The notes: generated by a model from the sequence alone, not told the origin. A stretch of 39,146 bases of DNA from Bacillota bacterium (GCA_022706825.1 JAKJBU010000009.1:1-39146); one strand, 5' to 3'. Shown: positions 8,172-16,672, counted from the first letter of the stretch. Made by a program: numbers and translations.

Positions 8172-8855
8172 ATGGAAATATTAAGAACGGAGAATCTGTC
8201 AAAAATTTATGGGAAGGGAGAAACCAAAGTGGAAGCCCTGAAAAATGCTTCCTTTTCTATTGAAAAGGGGGAATTTGTATCTATTGTCGGGCCTTCGGGC
8301 TCGGGGAAAAGCACACTTCTCAATCTTATCGGGGCATTGGATAATCCGACCTCCGGCAAGGTCTTTCTAAACGGGCGCGATATATTTGTTATGGAAGAGG
8401 AAGAACTGGCTGTATTCCGCAGACGGAGCATAGGTTTCATATTTCAGGCATATAACCTGATACCCGAACTGAATGTCGAGGAGAATATAGCTCTGCCCTT
8501 GCTGCTGGACTATAAAAAGCCTGATAAGGAATATATAGAAGAACTTCTTAATACATTGGGGCTTACAGATAGGAGGCATCATTTGCCCAATCAGCTTTCG
8601 GGAGGGCAGCAGCAGCGTGTGGCAATAGGGCGGGCACTTGCGGCCAGGCCTGCCGTTATTTTAGCCGATGAACCTACAGGAAACCTTGACAGCAGGAACA
8701 GCAGGGATGTTATTGACTTGATGAAGCTGTCGGTGGATAAATACAGGCAGACCCTTCTTATGATAACTCATAACGAGAACTATGCCTCTTATGGTGACCG
8801 GGTATTCAGGGTTGAGGACGGAATTGTTACAGAACTGGGGGGCAGCGTGAGATGA
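8172..8855 (+). CDS. ABC transporter ATP-binding protein (MacB/LolD type)
   Basis: The 227-residue ATPase of an FtsX/MacB-type ABC system. Walker [10 protein letters not shown] at 40-48, Q-loop FQAYN near 91-95, signature [15 protein letters not shown] from 142, Walker [13 protein letters not shown] from 162, and an H-loop in ITHNE. Length is typical of this class. GAGGTG lies 7-8 bases before the ATG. Its TGA overlaps the ATG of the permease (ATGA), so the pair is translationally coupled. These systems usually export peptides or lipoproteins, or transmit mechanical work across the membrane. No sensor-kinase pair is next to it, so the substrate cannot be named. Confidence 0.95.
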   Translation: MEILRTENLSKIYGKGETKVEALKNASFSIEKGEFVSIVGPSGSGKSTLLNLIGALDNPTSGKVFLNGRDIFVMEEEELAVFRRRSIGFIFQAYNLIPELNVEENIALPLLLDYKKPDKEYIEELLNTLGLTDRRHHLPNQLSGGQQQRVAIGRALAARPAVILADEPTGNLDSRNSRDVIDLMKLSVDKYRQTLLMITHNENYASYGDRVFRVEDGIVTELGGSVR

Positions 8856-11266
8856 AAAGCTATCTGATGCTTGTGCAGAATTATCTTAAAGCCCACAGCA
8901 AAAAAACAAGGCTGGCTGTCATAAGCGTCACAATATCAGTTGCACTTGTAACCGGGATATTTTCGATGGTTGATGTTTTCTTAAGGTTTGAAAAGCTTCA
9001 GGTAATTTATACCTATGGCAACTTTCATCTTGCCGTTAAAGATGCTTCTAATGAAGAAGCGGCTATTTTAAGAAGCCGTATTGATGTCCGGAATGCCGGA
9101 AGATGGAAGGACTTGGGGAATGGGAAAATAAACGGAACTGACTGCAGGCTTGGAGCACTGGAAGAAGTATTTGCGGGAAATATAAATATTAAAGTTCTGC
9201 AAGGGAATTTTCCAAGTGGGAAAAACGAAGTAATGCTTGAGGCATGGGCAGCGGAACGCTTGCTTCAAGGGGACGAAACAGGGCATATAGTCAGAATTGC
9301 CTTTGAGGACAAAACAGAAAAGGAATTCATAGTAAGCGGAATTTACAATGACCTGGGCAAAATGAAGGCTGCAGGCGTACCGGGGGTAATGATGTCCCTA
9401 TCGGGAGCAGACGGTATTGACGATGTGAAGCAGAACCTGTTTTTCGTTGAGTTCAAAAACAAGGTGAAAATTAACAGTGCAGTTGCTGAGATAAAAGAAG
9501 AATTGAGCCTTGCTGACGATAGGATAGGTTTGAACACCCAGTTGCTTTCAGTCATAGGACAAAGCGAGCACAAGGCGGCAACCGGGCTGTATACCGCAGG
9601 AGCTGTCCTGCTCATTCTGGTTCTTGCGGCGGGGGTAGTCATGATATACAATGCCTTTAATATTTCAGTCATGGATAGAGTGAGGCAATTCGGACTGTTA
9701 AGATGCGTCGGTGCATCAAAAGCACAGATAAAAAAGCTGGTAAGAAAAGAAGGGCTTGCCATAGCTTTAAGGGCAATTCCCCCGGGTATTGCATTAGGTA
9801 TACTGATGGCGATTGTTTGTTCTGCAATACTGAAATTTTACAACAATACTATTTTCGGTGAAATTCCGTTGTTCAGCATCAGCATTGCGGGAATTCTGCC
9901 GGGAATGGCTATTGGATTCCTTACAGTTTTTATTTCTTCCCTGATACCTGCAAAAAAGGCCGCCGGAGTCTCTCCCGTAAATGCTGTATCTGGAAGCAAT
10001 GAGATGAAAATCTCAAAAACTGCTAAGAAAGGCTTTTTATCAAAGCTTATACGTCTGGAAACTGCAGTGGGGGTAAGCAGCGCTTTCATGAAGAAGAAAA
10101 CCCTCTTTCTGATGTCATGCTCCATTGCATTAAGTATAATCATGTTCCTGGGCTTTAACGTATTTATTGATTTCATGCATACTTCCCTGAAAACCACGAA
10201 GCCTTATACTCCTGACATTTCCCTGGTTTCTGAGCAGGGTATGGGAGAAGGGATTCTTGAAAGGCTGTCAGGATTGGATGGGGTTAAACGGGCTTATGGG
10301 AGAAAATTTGCCTATGTTAATGCATCCTTTGATGTTTCAAGGCTTAGCGAATCATATAAAAAAAGCTTTGAGGAAATACAGACAGAAGGCAACGGCCTTT
10401 TTGTACCTCCGGAGAAATCCTGGCTGATTTCCTACGATGAGAATCAATTCAGATGGGCAAAGGCGGACCTGCTGGAGGGTGAACTTTCGGCAGCAAGGAT
10501 GAATGAAGATAATGGAATTATTGCCGTTGCACAGAGCTTGAGGAATAATATTACAACAGAGACTGCCGGCTTTAAACTTGGAGACAGGGTACATATTGAT
10601 ACCCCCGCAGGGAAAAAGGAGCTTAAGGTGACGGGGATACTGAGGCAGGTGCCCTTTAACAGTTCGGAGCTGACCCTGACCGCATTTGTTGTAACTGAGA
10701 AGGTGTTTTCCGACATTATGGGAGAGGCCGGCTTCAAGGTGATTGATATACAGCTCACAAATAAAAAAGATGAAGAAACGGTTGAAATTCTGAAGAGTAT
10801 GGCAGTTGACGGTATCAGCCTTTTTGATATGCGCCAGAAGAATTCTGAAATGAACCAGTTGTTTTTGACCATGGCGGTTTTTGTATACGGCTTTGTCGCT
10901 GTTATTGCAATAATAAGCATATTGAACATCATGAATACTATGAATACCAGTGTGATAACAAAAACAAGGTATCTGGGGGTAATGAGAGCAGTCGGAATGT
11001 CAGGCAGGCAGCTGAACAGGATGGTTCTGGCTGAAGCTGCAACATACAGCTTTATCGGATCTGCTGCAGGGTCGATATTGGGGTTATTGCTGCAAAAGTT
11101 GCTGATTATGAATTATCTTTCAAGCTTTAATATAAAATGGAGGTTTCCGCTGCTTCAAATAATTATTATTTTGGTGCTTGTATCAACAGTTACTGTTCTT
11201 TCGGTTATCGGCCCTTTAAAGCGAATAAGGGAGAAGAGTATTACCGAGATTGTAAATTCCTTGTAA
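8852..11266 (+). CDS. FtsX-like ABC transporter permease, two-repeat form
   Basis: An 804-residue membrane protein paired with the ATPase upstream. It has one N-terminal membrane helix (about 20-42), a large extracytoplasmic domain, then three helices (about 247-372) of the first FtsX domain; a second copy of the same plan follows (helix near 418-443, a second outside domain, three helices in the last 140 residues). The FtsX signatures RQFGLLRCVGASKAQ and RYLGVMRAVGMSGRQ mark the two halves. This duplicated layout is common in Firmicutes MacB-like exporters. The substrate is unknown. An intrinsic terminator follows. Confidence 0.93.
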   Translation: MKSYLMLVQNYLKAHSKKTRLAVISVTISVALVTGIFSMVDVFLRFEKLQVIYTYGNFHLAVKDASNEEAAILRSRIDVRNAGRWKDLGNGKINGTDCRLGALEEVFAGNINIKVLQGNFPSGKNEVMLEAWAAERLLQGDETGHIVRIAFEDKTEKEFIVSGIYNDLGKMKAAGVPGVMMSLSGADGIDDVKQNLFFVEFKNKVKINSAVAEIKEELSLADDRIGLNTQLLSVIGQSEHKAATGLYTAGAVLLILVLAAGVVMIYNAFNISVMDRVRQFGLLRCVGASKAQIKKLVRKEGLAIALRAIPPGIALGILMAIVCSAILKFYNNTIFGEIPLFSISIAGILPGMAIGFLTVFISSLIPAKKAAGVSPVNAVSGSNEMKISKTAKKGFLSKLIRLETAVGVSSAFMKKKTLFLMSCSIALSIIMFLGFNVFIDFMHTSLKTTKPYTPDISLVSEQGMGEGILERLSGLDGVKRAYGRKFAYVNASFDVSRLSESYKKSFEEIQTEGNGLFVPPEKSWLISYDENQFRWAKADLLEGELSAARMNEDNGIIAVAQSLRNNITTETAGFKLGDRVHIDTPAGKKELKVTGILRQVPFNSSELTLTAFVVTEKVFSDIMGEAGFKVIDIQLTNKKDEETVEILKSMAVDGISLFDMRQKNSEMNQLFLTMAVFVYGFVAVIAIISILNIMNTMNTSVITKTRYLGVMRAVGMSGRQLNRMVLAEAATYSFIGSAAGSILGLLLQKLLIMNYLSSFNIKWRFPLLQIIIILVLVSTVTVLSVIGPLKRIREKSITEIVNSL

Positions 11267-11296
11267 ATCTATCGGGAAGAAGATATATCAAAGTAC

Positions 11297-11337
11297 AAAA
11301 AAGGACTTCACTCTAAGAGTGTCAGTCCTTTTTTTAT
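11297..11337 (+). terminator. Rho-independent terminator of the ABC operon
   Basis: AAGGACT/AGTCCTT outer arms, an inner CACTC/GAGTG stem (11309-11313/11317-11321) with TAA loop, then a run of seven or more T. Preceded by A-rich sequence, so it may also work on the opposite strand below selC. Confidence 0.9.
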
Positions 11338-11370
11338 TTATCAAAAATTAAGGAATACGCTAATTTAAAT

Positions 11371-11467
11371 TGGCGGGAGTATGTGGGAATCGAACCCACC
11401 CATGAGGCTACCAACCCCAAACACTGGTTTTGAAGACCAGAGGGCACACCAGCACCCATCTACCCCC
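11371..11467 (-). tRNA. selC: tRNA-Sec (anticodon UCA), selC
   Basis: Read on the minus strand the 97-base gene starts GGGGGTAG and ends in an encoded GCCA. The acceptor stem pairs seven of eight positions, the D stem is a long six pairs, the anticodon arm is CTGGT-CTTCAAA-ACCAG with anticodon TCA, a long variable arm follows (about 23 bases), and the T arm is GTGGG-TTCGATT-CCCAC. Long acceptor and variable arms with a UCA anticodon define tRNA-Sec. It lies about 3.8 kb from selB on the opposite strand and supplies the missing RNA partner for SelA and SelB. Confidence 0.96.
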
Positions 11468-11500
11468 ATATGAAGCATGCCTTGTACAACTACAAATATT

Positions 11501-11530
11501 ATCATAATGCATTTTAAAAAGCAATGCCAA
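11501..11530 (-). promoter_or_regulatory. Candidate promoter for selC
   Basis: On the minus strand TTGGCA (11525-11530) and TATGAT (11501-11506) are separated by 18 bases. The predicted start would lie roughly 25 bases before the mature tRNA end, a normal RNase P leader. Confidence 0.5.
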
Positions 11531-11555
11531 TATAAGAGGAAAATCACAAAAAAAA

Positions 11556-11609
11556 GGACACGGGGACGTTTCGGGACACGTCCCCGTGTCCCGAAACGTC
11601 CCCGTGTCC
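11556..11609. repeat. Palindromic intergenic repeat, copy 3 (perfect 25-bp arms)
   Basis: Arms 11556-11580 and 11585-11609 are exact inverted copies around TCCC; the core GGGGACGTTTC is present in the first arm and inverted in the second. It sits between the SASP gene and selC, both on the minus strand, and could end SASP transcription. Confidence 0.9.
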
Positions 11610-11643
11610 CGCCCATGTCTCGAACTTCCATATGCCCTTCCTA

Positions 11644-11913
11644 TTACTGGCGAAACCTGCCGGGGGATTGAGTAATTTCCTGCTTCATTTGCTCTATGAT
11701 TCTCCTTACCATTTCACCGCCTACCTTGCCGCATTGCTTTGCTGACAGATTACCTTTATATTCGCTGTTAAAATCTATTCCAAACTCTGAGGCGATGGAC
11801 TTTTTCAAAGTATCCATTGCTACCTCGGCTTCAGGTACGAGAATCTTTGAGCTTCGCCTGCCGGTTCTTTTTCCTGAAATAGTCTTATATGCTGTTTCAG
11901 TATTTCTTGCCAT
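11644..11913 (-). CDS. Alpha/beta-type small acid-soluble spore protein
   Basis: These proteins coat and protect DNA in dormant spores and are digested at germination. The 89 residues contain KILVPEAEVAMDTLKKSIASEFGI, with the GPR cleavage motif EFGI, and the DNA-binding segment GNLSAKQCGKVGGEMVRRII. ATG 11913 is preferred over an in-frame GTG at 11922 because AAGGCGGTG lies just before it. An SKILVPEAE-type start and VGGEMVRRII are family hallmarks. The usual residue in the AKQCG position is not Cys, so the cysteine is mildly odd. The matching protease gene gpr is at 20699. Expression should be forespore-specific, though I could not identify a clear sigma-G promoter. Confidence 0.93.
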   Translation of the reverse strand: MARNTETAYKTISGKRTGRRSSKILVPEAEVAMDTLKKSIASEFGIDFNSEYKGNLSAKQCGKVGGEMVRRIIEQMKQEITQSPGRFRQ

Positions 11914-12116
11914 CAAAAACACCGCCTTTCATAGTATATGTTTTGAACAAAACACTTTCCCTTATTCATATGTCGTGGGAAGTACATTAATTTAACACAA
12001 AATCATAGCCTATCTGATTTTGCAATTATAAATATTTTTCGCGACATTTATAGTATTCTATGGATTCTGCTTTTGCATGAGTTGAAAATATAGGATGAAG
12101 AAAGAAAAAATGAAAG

Positions 12117-13040
12117 CTAAAGTATGAAATTAGTAAGCATGTATACAGTGAATGGCAGTGTAAGAATGCTTAACAGCGTGGTTATAAAAACACCAACTGA
12201 AGCAAATAATGGTTCTGTGTCAAATTGTGCGGCAAAAATTGCATTTGTTGCACCTGACGGCATGGCAGCCATTAATGTGCATATCGATATCACCATGGTG
12301 TTAAAGCCCATAAACCTTAGAATATAGGCAGTTGCCAGAGGAATTATAATAAGCCTGATTGCCGCCACCAGATAGATTCTTTTGTCTGAAACAAGCTTTG
12401 AAGTATCTATTTCCGCAATTAGCGCTCCTATTAGAAGCATTGAGAGGGGTGTGGTCATTTTTCCAATCAGATCAAATGCTGTCTGAAGGGAATATGGCAG
12501 ACTTATACGGAATGCAAACATTAAAATAGCAATTAAAGTTGATATTGAACCAACATTAAGGAGCTTTTTCAGGTCGATTTTTTCCTGTTTGTTAAACAAT
12601 AGTATTCCATAGGTCCACAGAAAGGCAGTAAATACCAGGTTTGAGGCTGTGGCATAAAAGACTCCGGTTTCCGCAAAAAATGCTCTGACAACGGGATATC
12701 CCATAAATCCTACATTTCCAAAAACTATAAGGGAAATAAAAACAGCGGATGTTTTCTGATCAAAGCGCAGCCCTTTTACTGTCAGCATGCACATTAGTAT
12801 AGTCAGTATATAAGCAATCGATGTGATTGTAAGAATACTGATCAGATTAGGCAGCACTTCGGCAGTTCTTGCAATATTGGTTGATGAGAGTATTAGCGAA
12901 GGTAGTGCAATCTGCATCAGGAGCACTGAAATTGAGTTTTGTATGCCTTCATCGATAATTCTTGATTTTTTTGCAATTGTTCCAATAAACATTATAATAA
13001 ATAAAACCAGTATTTGATTGATAGCCGTATTAAAATCCAT
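12117..13040 (-). CDS. AEC-family permease (auxin efflux carrier type)
   Basis: A 307-residue, highly hydrophobic protein with about ten membrane helices in the two five-helix repeats typical of the AEC family: an N-terminal LFIIMFIGTIAKK, a central ALPSLILSS and ALIVFGNVGFMGYPV, and a C-terminal AMPSGATNAIFAAQF motif that matches the family. Bacterial members move organic acids such as malate or malonate, or are uncharacterised; the substrate cannot be read here. GAGGT lies about 7 bases before the ATG. It is transcribed alone, and an 8-bp hairpin lies in its leader. Confidence 0.9.
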   Translation of the reverse strand: MDFNTAINQILVLFIIMFIGTIAKKSRIIDEGIQNSISVLLMQIALPSLILSSTNIARTAEVLPNLISILTITSIAYILTILMCMLTVKGLRFDQKTSAVFISLIVFGNVGFMGYPVVRAFFAETGVFYATASNLVFTAFLWTYGILLFNKQEKIDLKKLLNVGSISTLIAILMFAFRISLPYSLQTAFDLIGKMTTPLSMLLIGALIAEIDTSKLVSDKRIYLVAAIRLIIIPLATAYILRFMGFNTMVISICTLMAAMPSGATNAIFAAQFDTEPLFASVGVFITTLLSILTLPFTVYMLTNFIL

Positions 13041-13054
13041 ATAAACCTCAATAT

Positions 13055-13076
13055 AAAAGCAGACAGTCCTGCTTTT
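13055..13076 (-). promoter_or_regulatory. Leader hairpin upstream of the AEC permease
   Basis: AAAAGCAG (13055-13062) and CTGCTTTT (13069-13076) form a perfect 8-bp stem with a six-base loop, 15 bases before the start codon region. On the minus strand it ends in TTTT and could act as a small attenuator or hold back the ribosome. Confidence 0.35.
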
Positions 13077-13200
13077 GTGATAATAATCTATTTTACTATA
13101 TATATTATGTAATAAAGTTGCATTATAAAAATAAATATATCATAGATTTAAATATATGTACAATAACGGAAATAGAGGTGCAAGGGAGTGAGAGGGTAAT

Positions 13201-13542
13201 ATGGTTGATAATGACAGGGATGATTGTTTCCTAAAGGAAATTGTGGTCTTAAATGAAATTCTCACACCTCTTGTAAGCTCTTACAGGTTGTCTGTCGGGG
13301 CTGCTGAAGAGTTTAACAGGATAGCCCTGGCGCACCGCAAGGATGTTGAGGATGCCATAGACAGGGCGGATGATCTTGGCCATTTAGTTGATGATGTGAG
13401 GAGAAAGCTTAAGAAGTGTATGAAAATATATTTCTCGGAACTGGATTACAAGCTGGAGTATATGGAGGAGATACGGGAAAAGGCTGCAATGCGCGAGAAG
13501 CTTAATTCAAAGCTTAACAAGATGTCTGAAGAAAAAAAATAA
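13201..13542 (+). CDS. Hypothetical 113-residue helical protein
   Basis: I do not recognise this protein. It starts at ATG 13201 after GGGAGTGAGAGGG, a reasonable ribosome site. It is charged and predicted mostly helical: a middle AHRKDVEDAIDRADDLGHLVDDVRRKL and a C-terminal EYMEEIREKAAMREKLNSKLNKMSEEKK that looks like a coiled coil. No signal peptide or membrane segment is seen. It is flanked by the divergent AEC gene and the convergent alaX-like gene, so there is no operon context. Codon use resembles its neighbours, which supports a real gene. Confidence 0.65.
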   Translation: MVDNDRDDCFLKEIVVLNEILTPLVSSYRLSVGAAEEFNRIALAHRKDVEDAIDRADDLGHLVDDVRRKLKKCMKIYFSELDYKLEYMEEIREKAAMREKLNSKLNKMSEEKK

Positions 13543-13582
13543 GGTGCCTGCCGCTTATTGATGATGCAGCAGGCATCCTATT
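13542..13582. terminator. Hairpin between convergent genes
   Basis: GTGCCTGC and GCAGGCAT arms (about 13544-13577) form a hairpin between the hypothetical gene and the alaX-like gene. T runs are poor on both sides, so it is at best a weak two-way terminator. Confidence 0.4.
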
Positions 13583-13585
13583 GTG

Positions 13586-14779
13586 CTATTTAGAGATAAT
13601 CAGATTTTTTGCATTATTCATAAATTCCTCCAGCCTATCCACTCTGCTGCCTCCGCCTTGGGCTGTTCTTGAATTTCCGCCGCCTTTACCGTCAATTATG
13701 GGAAGCACTGCTTTAAAAAGTGCATTCATATCCATATTCACGTCCTCGGAACGGCTGAATATGACTTGTGCATTTTCATTTTTGCAAGCCAGAAGGGCAA
13801 CAGTCCCCGGTACCTTTGTCAGATACTGCGCAAGAAGCTTTACATCGTTTATGCTTCTGTTGTCTAAGACTCTGCTTATCAGCCTGATACCTGATACTAC
13901 CGGACATTCCTTGATAGTATTGTCAGCTTCGATTCTAATCAACTCCTGGGTGGAAGCGGAAAGCTGCTTTTCAGTATTCCTTAAGTCAAACAGCAGCTTG
14001 TCAACGGCTTCAACAATTTCCGAATCCCTGGCCGACAGTTTTTCACAAAGGGCCCGGATGATTGTATTATACAATCCATAGTCCTTCAACGCCCTGTTTC
14101 CGCATACAAACGCAAATTTGATGCCTCCTTTGCATTTTTCCCAGTTTTTTATCTTTATTATTCCCACTTCGCCGGTTGTCCTCACATGGGTTCCGCCGCA
14201 AGGAGAGTAGTCTGTTTCTTTGACTTCAACTATTCTAATATTCTCGGTAACCTTCGGCATTTTTCTTAAAGGCAGGCTGTTCAGCTCTTCACCGCTTACA
14301 ATTCTCGCTATTACCGGCAGGTTGCTGTATATTATATCATTTGCCATATTCTCAATGCGCTCGGCATCATCAATGCTGAAGCTGTCGATGTTGATTTCTA
14401 TGCTTACTATATCCTTCCCCATATGGAAGCTGTCGGTGCTTCCGTTTAAAAGCTTTTCAAAGCAAGCCGACAATATGTGCTGACCGGTATGCTGCTGCAT
14501 GAAGTCAAAGCGTCTTGCCCAATCGACAGAGCCTTTTACTTCTGTTGACAGGAGTTTATTATCAACAATATGGAGCAGCTTCCCGTCCTTTTCAATTACC
14601 TCCGTTACTTTTTCATCATTCAAATATCCCGTATCCCAGGGCTGCCCGCCTCCGGCCGGATAAAATGCGGTCCGGTCCAGTACAATTCCGTATTTGTCTC
14701 CATAAGTCAGTGTTTCAATAACTTCAGCCCGGAACTCCGTAAGATAGGGGTCGTCATTATATAATCGTTCAGTTCTCAT
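13586..14779 (-). CDS. Alanyl-tRNA editing protein, AlaX-L type with DHHA1 domain
   Basis: It hydrolyses mischarged Ser- or Gly-tRNA(Ala) in trans. The 397 residues begin with an AlaRS-like barrel (DRTAFYPAGGGQPWDTG at 35-51), then the zinc site HTGQH (His97, His101) and PCGGTH (Cys194, His198), and end in a DHHA1 domain with DGKGGGNSRTAQGGGS. This is AlaRS without the catalytic and anticodon-reading parts. ATG 14779 is preferred over an in-frame start 15 codons upstream because AAGGAGG lies 7 bases before it. It follows the sirtuin gene on the same strand with a 90-base gap. Confidence 0.93.
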   Translation of the reverse strand: MRTERLYNDDPYLTEFRAEVIETLTYGDKYGIVLDRTAFYPAGGGQPWDTGYLNDEKVTEVIEKDGKLLHIVDNKLLSTEVKGSVDWARRFDFMQQHTGQHILSACFEKLLNGSTDSFHMGKDIVSIEINIDSFSIDDAERIENMANDIIYSNLPVIARIVSGEELNSLPLRKMPKVTENIRIVEVKETDYSPCGGTHVRTTGEVGIIKIKNWEKCKGGIKFAFVCGNRALKDYGLYNTIIRALCEKLSARDSEIVEAVDKLLFDLRNTEKQLSASTQELIRIEADNTIKECPVVSGIRLISRVLDNRSINDVKLLAQYLTKVPGTVALLACKNENAQVIFSRSEDVNMDMNALFKAVLPIIDGKGGGNSRTAQGGGSRVDRLEEFMNNAKNLIISK

Positions 14780-14869
14780 ATTTGCCTCCTTTTTATGTTT
14801 AGCATTCCCGCAAGTCCAGTTCAATAATGCCTTTTGCTTTTTATCGTATGGGAAAGTATGCTTTATAGA

Positions 14870-15589
14870 TTAATCCAAAAGCATTTCTGCTTTTGTCAAA
14901 ACATCCCTTGCGCTTCCTTCTATCACTAAGTCAAATTGACTGCTGCTCCTGCCCGTATCTAAGTTGATATAGGCCTTCTTCCCTTTGCACAGCTCCGGCA
15001 GCTGGTTTACCGGATATACTTGAAGACTTGTTCCTACGACAACCGCAAGATCAGCTTTACTGATTGAATGTGTTGCATTATCCAATGCTTCATATGGAAG
15101 GGATTCTCCGAAAAGCACAACATTTGGCCTGAGTTTCCCTTTGCATTTTGCACACGGCTTCTTTTCCAAGAATTCCTTTAATTCTGCTGCATTGCTGCAG
15201 TCCTCGCATCTGACAGTCCTGATATTTCCGTGCAATTCATATACATTGCGGCTTCCGGCCTCCTGATGAAACCGGTCAACATTTTGTGTTGCAATGCAAT
15301 GTACCAGGCCCCTTTTTTCCCATTCAGCCAATACTTTATGACCTTCATGGGGTTTACAGCCTTCAAGTGTGTTTATCCGCATGATATAGAAGTCTCTGAA
15401 CAGCTCATACCGGTTTTCCAATGCATATCTTGAAGCAACCGTTGCAGGATCAATATTTCTCCACCACCCGCCTGGCGAACGGAAGTCCGGAATGCCGCTT
15501 TCGGTTGACATGCCGGCACCGGTCAAAACCACAGTGTATTTTGACTGCTTCATCCATGATGCAAGCAGGCTTAATTTACTGCTATCCAT
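14870..15589 (-). CDS. NAD-dependent protein deacylase, SIR2 family
   Basis: It removes acyl groups from lysines with NAD as co-substrate. The 239 residues show the Rossmann signature GAGMSTESGIPDFR (24-37), the NAD-ribose motif QNVD (102-105), the catalytic histidine at 120 (ELHGNI), the zinc cysteines 128/131 and 146/149, and GTSLQVYPVNQLPEL near the end. The absence of the Ala-Gly/Tyr-Arg pair of class III sirtuins suggests a deacetylase rather than a desuccinylase; that is inference. AGAGGAGG precedes the ATG. A terminator-like hairpin lies in its probable leader at 15687-15717. Confidence 0.95.
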   Translation of the reverse strand: MDSSKLSLLASWMKQSKYTVVLTGAGMSTESGIPDFRSPGGWWRNIDPATVASRYALENRYELFRDFYIMRINTLEGCKPHEGHKVLAEWEKRGLVHCIATQNVDRFHQEAGSRNVYELHGNIRTVRCEDCSNAAELKEFLEKKPCAKCKGKLRPNVVLFGESLPYEALDNATHSISKADLAVVVGTSLQVYPVNQLPELCKGKKAYINLDTGRSSSQFDLVIEGSARDVLTKAEMLLD

Positions 15590-15686
15590 ATGAAGAACCT
15601 CCTCTATTACTTATACGGCTTTGGGATTATTACCTCAAACATTAACCTGTACTTTAATTATATATGCTTTTGTAATAAAGTAAACC

Positions 15687-15717
15687 AAAAAACCTGCAAA
15701 GTCCAAAGCCTTGCAGG
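15687..15717 (-). terminator. Terminator-like hairpin upstream of sir2
   Basis: CCTGCAA and TTGCAGG (15693-15699/15711-15717) pair, and on the minus strand six T follow. No gene on that strand ends here: the next minus-strand gene, the sirtuin, begins about 100 bases further on. It therefore looks like an attenuator, or the end of an unmarked small antisense RNA. Confidence 0.5.
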
Positions 15718-15819
15718 CGTTGAATGGCTGCTCCTTTTTAATGCCCTAAAGACATCTGTTTTGCTCTGTCGCATTTATTGGTACAAATCATATTATGTAT
15801 TGAAGGGAGGGGTAAATAT

Positions 15820-16086
15820 ATGAACATTAGCGAAACATTAGTGGTGCCGATTATAGTTTCATTAACACAGCTTGCCAAAGGGCTTGGGCTGCCCAAAAAG
15901 TTTTGTGCTCTTGCAGCTGTTGTTATTGGAGTTATTATAGGTGTTTTTTTTCTTGAACCTCTGTGTATAAAAGCAGGGGTTTTCAAGGGCATAGTATATG
16001 GGCTTTCTGCATCAGGGCTTTATTCCGGTACAAAAAATACCATTGAACAGGTAAACGGCAAAAAAGTAAATAAAAAGAAAAAATAG
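15820..16086 (+). CDS. Small holin-like membrane protein
   Basis: An 88-residue protein with two membrane helices (about 5-15 into a loop, then the strong CALAAVVIGVIIGVFFL, then GIVYGLSASGLYSG) and a lysine-rich tail (NGKKVNKKKK). The layout and the LTQLAKGLGLPKKF and GLSASGLYSGTKN segments resemble small holins found both in phages and as lone chromosomal genes in Firmicutes. ATG 15820 follows GAAGGGAGGGG at the right distance. No endolysin or other phage gene is near, so a role in lysis is not supported. It is the first of two small membrane-protein genes ahead of comEC. Confidence 0.7.
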   Translation: MNISETLVVPIIVSLTQLAKGLGLPKKFCALAAVVIGVIIGVFFLEPLCIKAGVFKGIVYGLSASGLYSGTKNTIEQVNGKKVNKKKK

Positions 16087-16153
16087 AGAATTCAAATTAC
16101 AGAAGTATATATTTATCTTTCTGAGGTTAAATTAAACTCAGGAGGTGAATTGC

Positions 16154-16537
16154 ATGGGAAATAACACACCTAAGAATGATCAGCAAAGAAGGTCGACAGG
16201 TACAGGAGTAATTGGTTTCATTGTCAGATTCGTAGTTGCCGCAATTGTACTTATGGTTACAGCTTATTTTGTTCCCGGCTTCAGAATGAGAGGAGGCTTC
16301 ACTACGGCAATTATTGCTGCCCTGGTAATAGCGGCAGCGGATTTTCTTATCGAAAAGCTTTTCAAATTTGATGCGTCTCCTTTAGGCAGAGGCATCTCAG
16401 GCTTCCTGGTTTCGGCGGCGGTAATATATTTTACTCAATATCTGGTGCAGGGAATGGAAGTAAGTTTATTGGGGGCAGTAATAGGGGCATTGGTAATCGG
16501 CCTTGTTGATACAGTGCTGCCCACCAGATTTATGTAG
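16154..16537 (+). CDS. Small four-helix membrane protein (phage holin superfamily IV / YvlD-like)
   Basis: A 127-residue protein with a short polar N-terminus and three to four membrane segments (IVRFVVAAIVLMVTAYFV, FTTAIIAALVIAAADFLI, ISGFLVSAAVIYFTQYLV, LLGAVIGALVIGLVDTVL). This pattern fits the YvlD-like group often named phage holin family, whose role in bacteria is not settled. ATG 16154 is chosen because AGGAGG lies 8 bases upstream; an in-frame GTG at 16145 falls inside that site. A strong terminator follows, so it is not cotranscribed with comEC by default. Confidence 0.75.
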   Translation: MGNNTPKNDQQRRSTGTGVIGFIVRFVVAAIVLMVTAYFVPGFRMRGGFTTAIIAALVIAAADFLIEKLFKFDASPLGRGISGFLVSAAVIYFTQYLVQGMEVSLLGAVIGALVIGLVDTVLPTRFM

Positions 16538-16543
16538 TATTGC

Positions 16544-16578
16544 AAATAGCTGCTAATGGCAGCTATTTTATTTTTTTA
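16544..16578 (+). terminator. Rho-independent terminator
   Basis: A perfect 10-bp stem (AAATAGCTGC with GCAGCTATTT, 16544-16553/16559-16568), loop TAATG, followed by TTATTTTTTT. It closes the unit of small membrane proteins. Confidence 0.92.
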
Positions 16579-16672
16579 TATTGAATAGTAAAAAATGTAA
16601 ATAATAGAAGGATATTCAAAGTTTTGGTAGAAATTATACAAATCCACAAAATTTTGAAACGGACGTGAGATT

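Noticed and set aside
11365-11671. Open frames on both strands across the selC region
   Set aside because: They run through a tRNA gene and a perfect palindrome, so they cannot be protein genes.
15738-15992. An 84-codon minus-strand frame that could feed the terminator at 15687
   Set aside because: It is opposite the holin-like gene, has no ribosome site and reads as a shadow; an RNA is a better explanation.
15820-16537. Prophage lysis module
   Set aside because: Two holin-like proteins are present, but there is no endolysin, integrase, structural gene or att site nearby.
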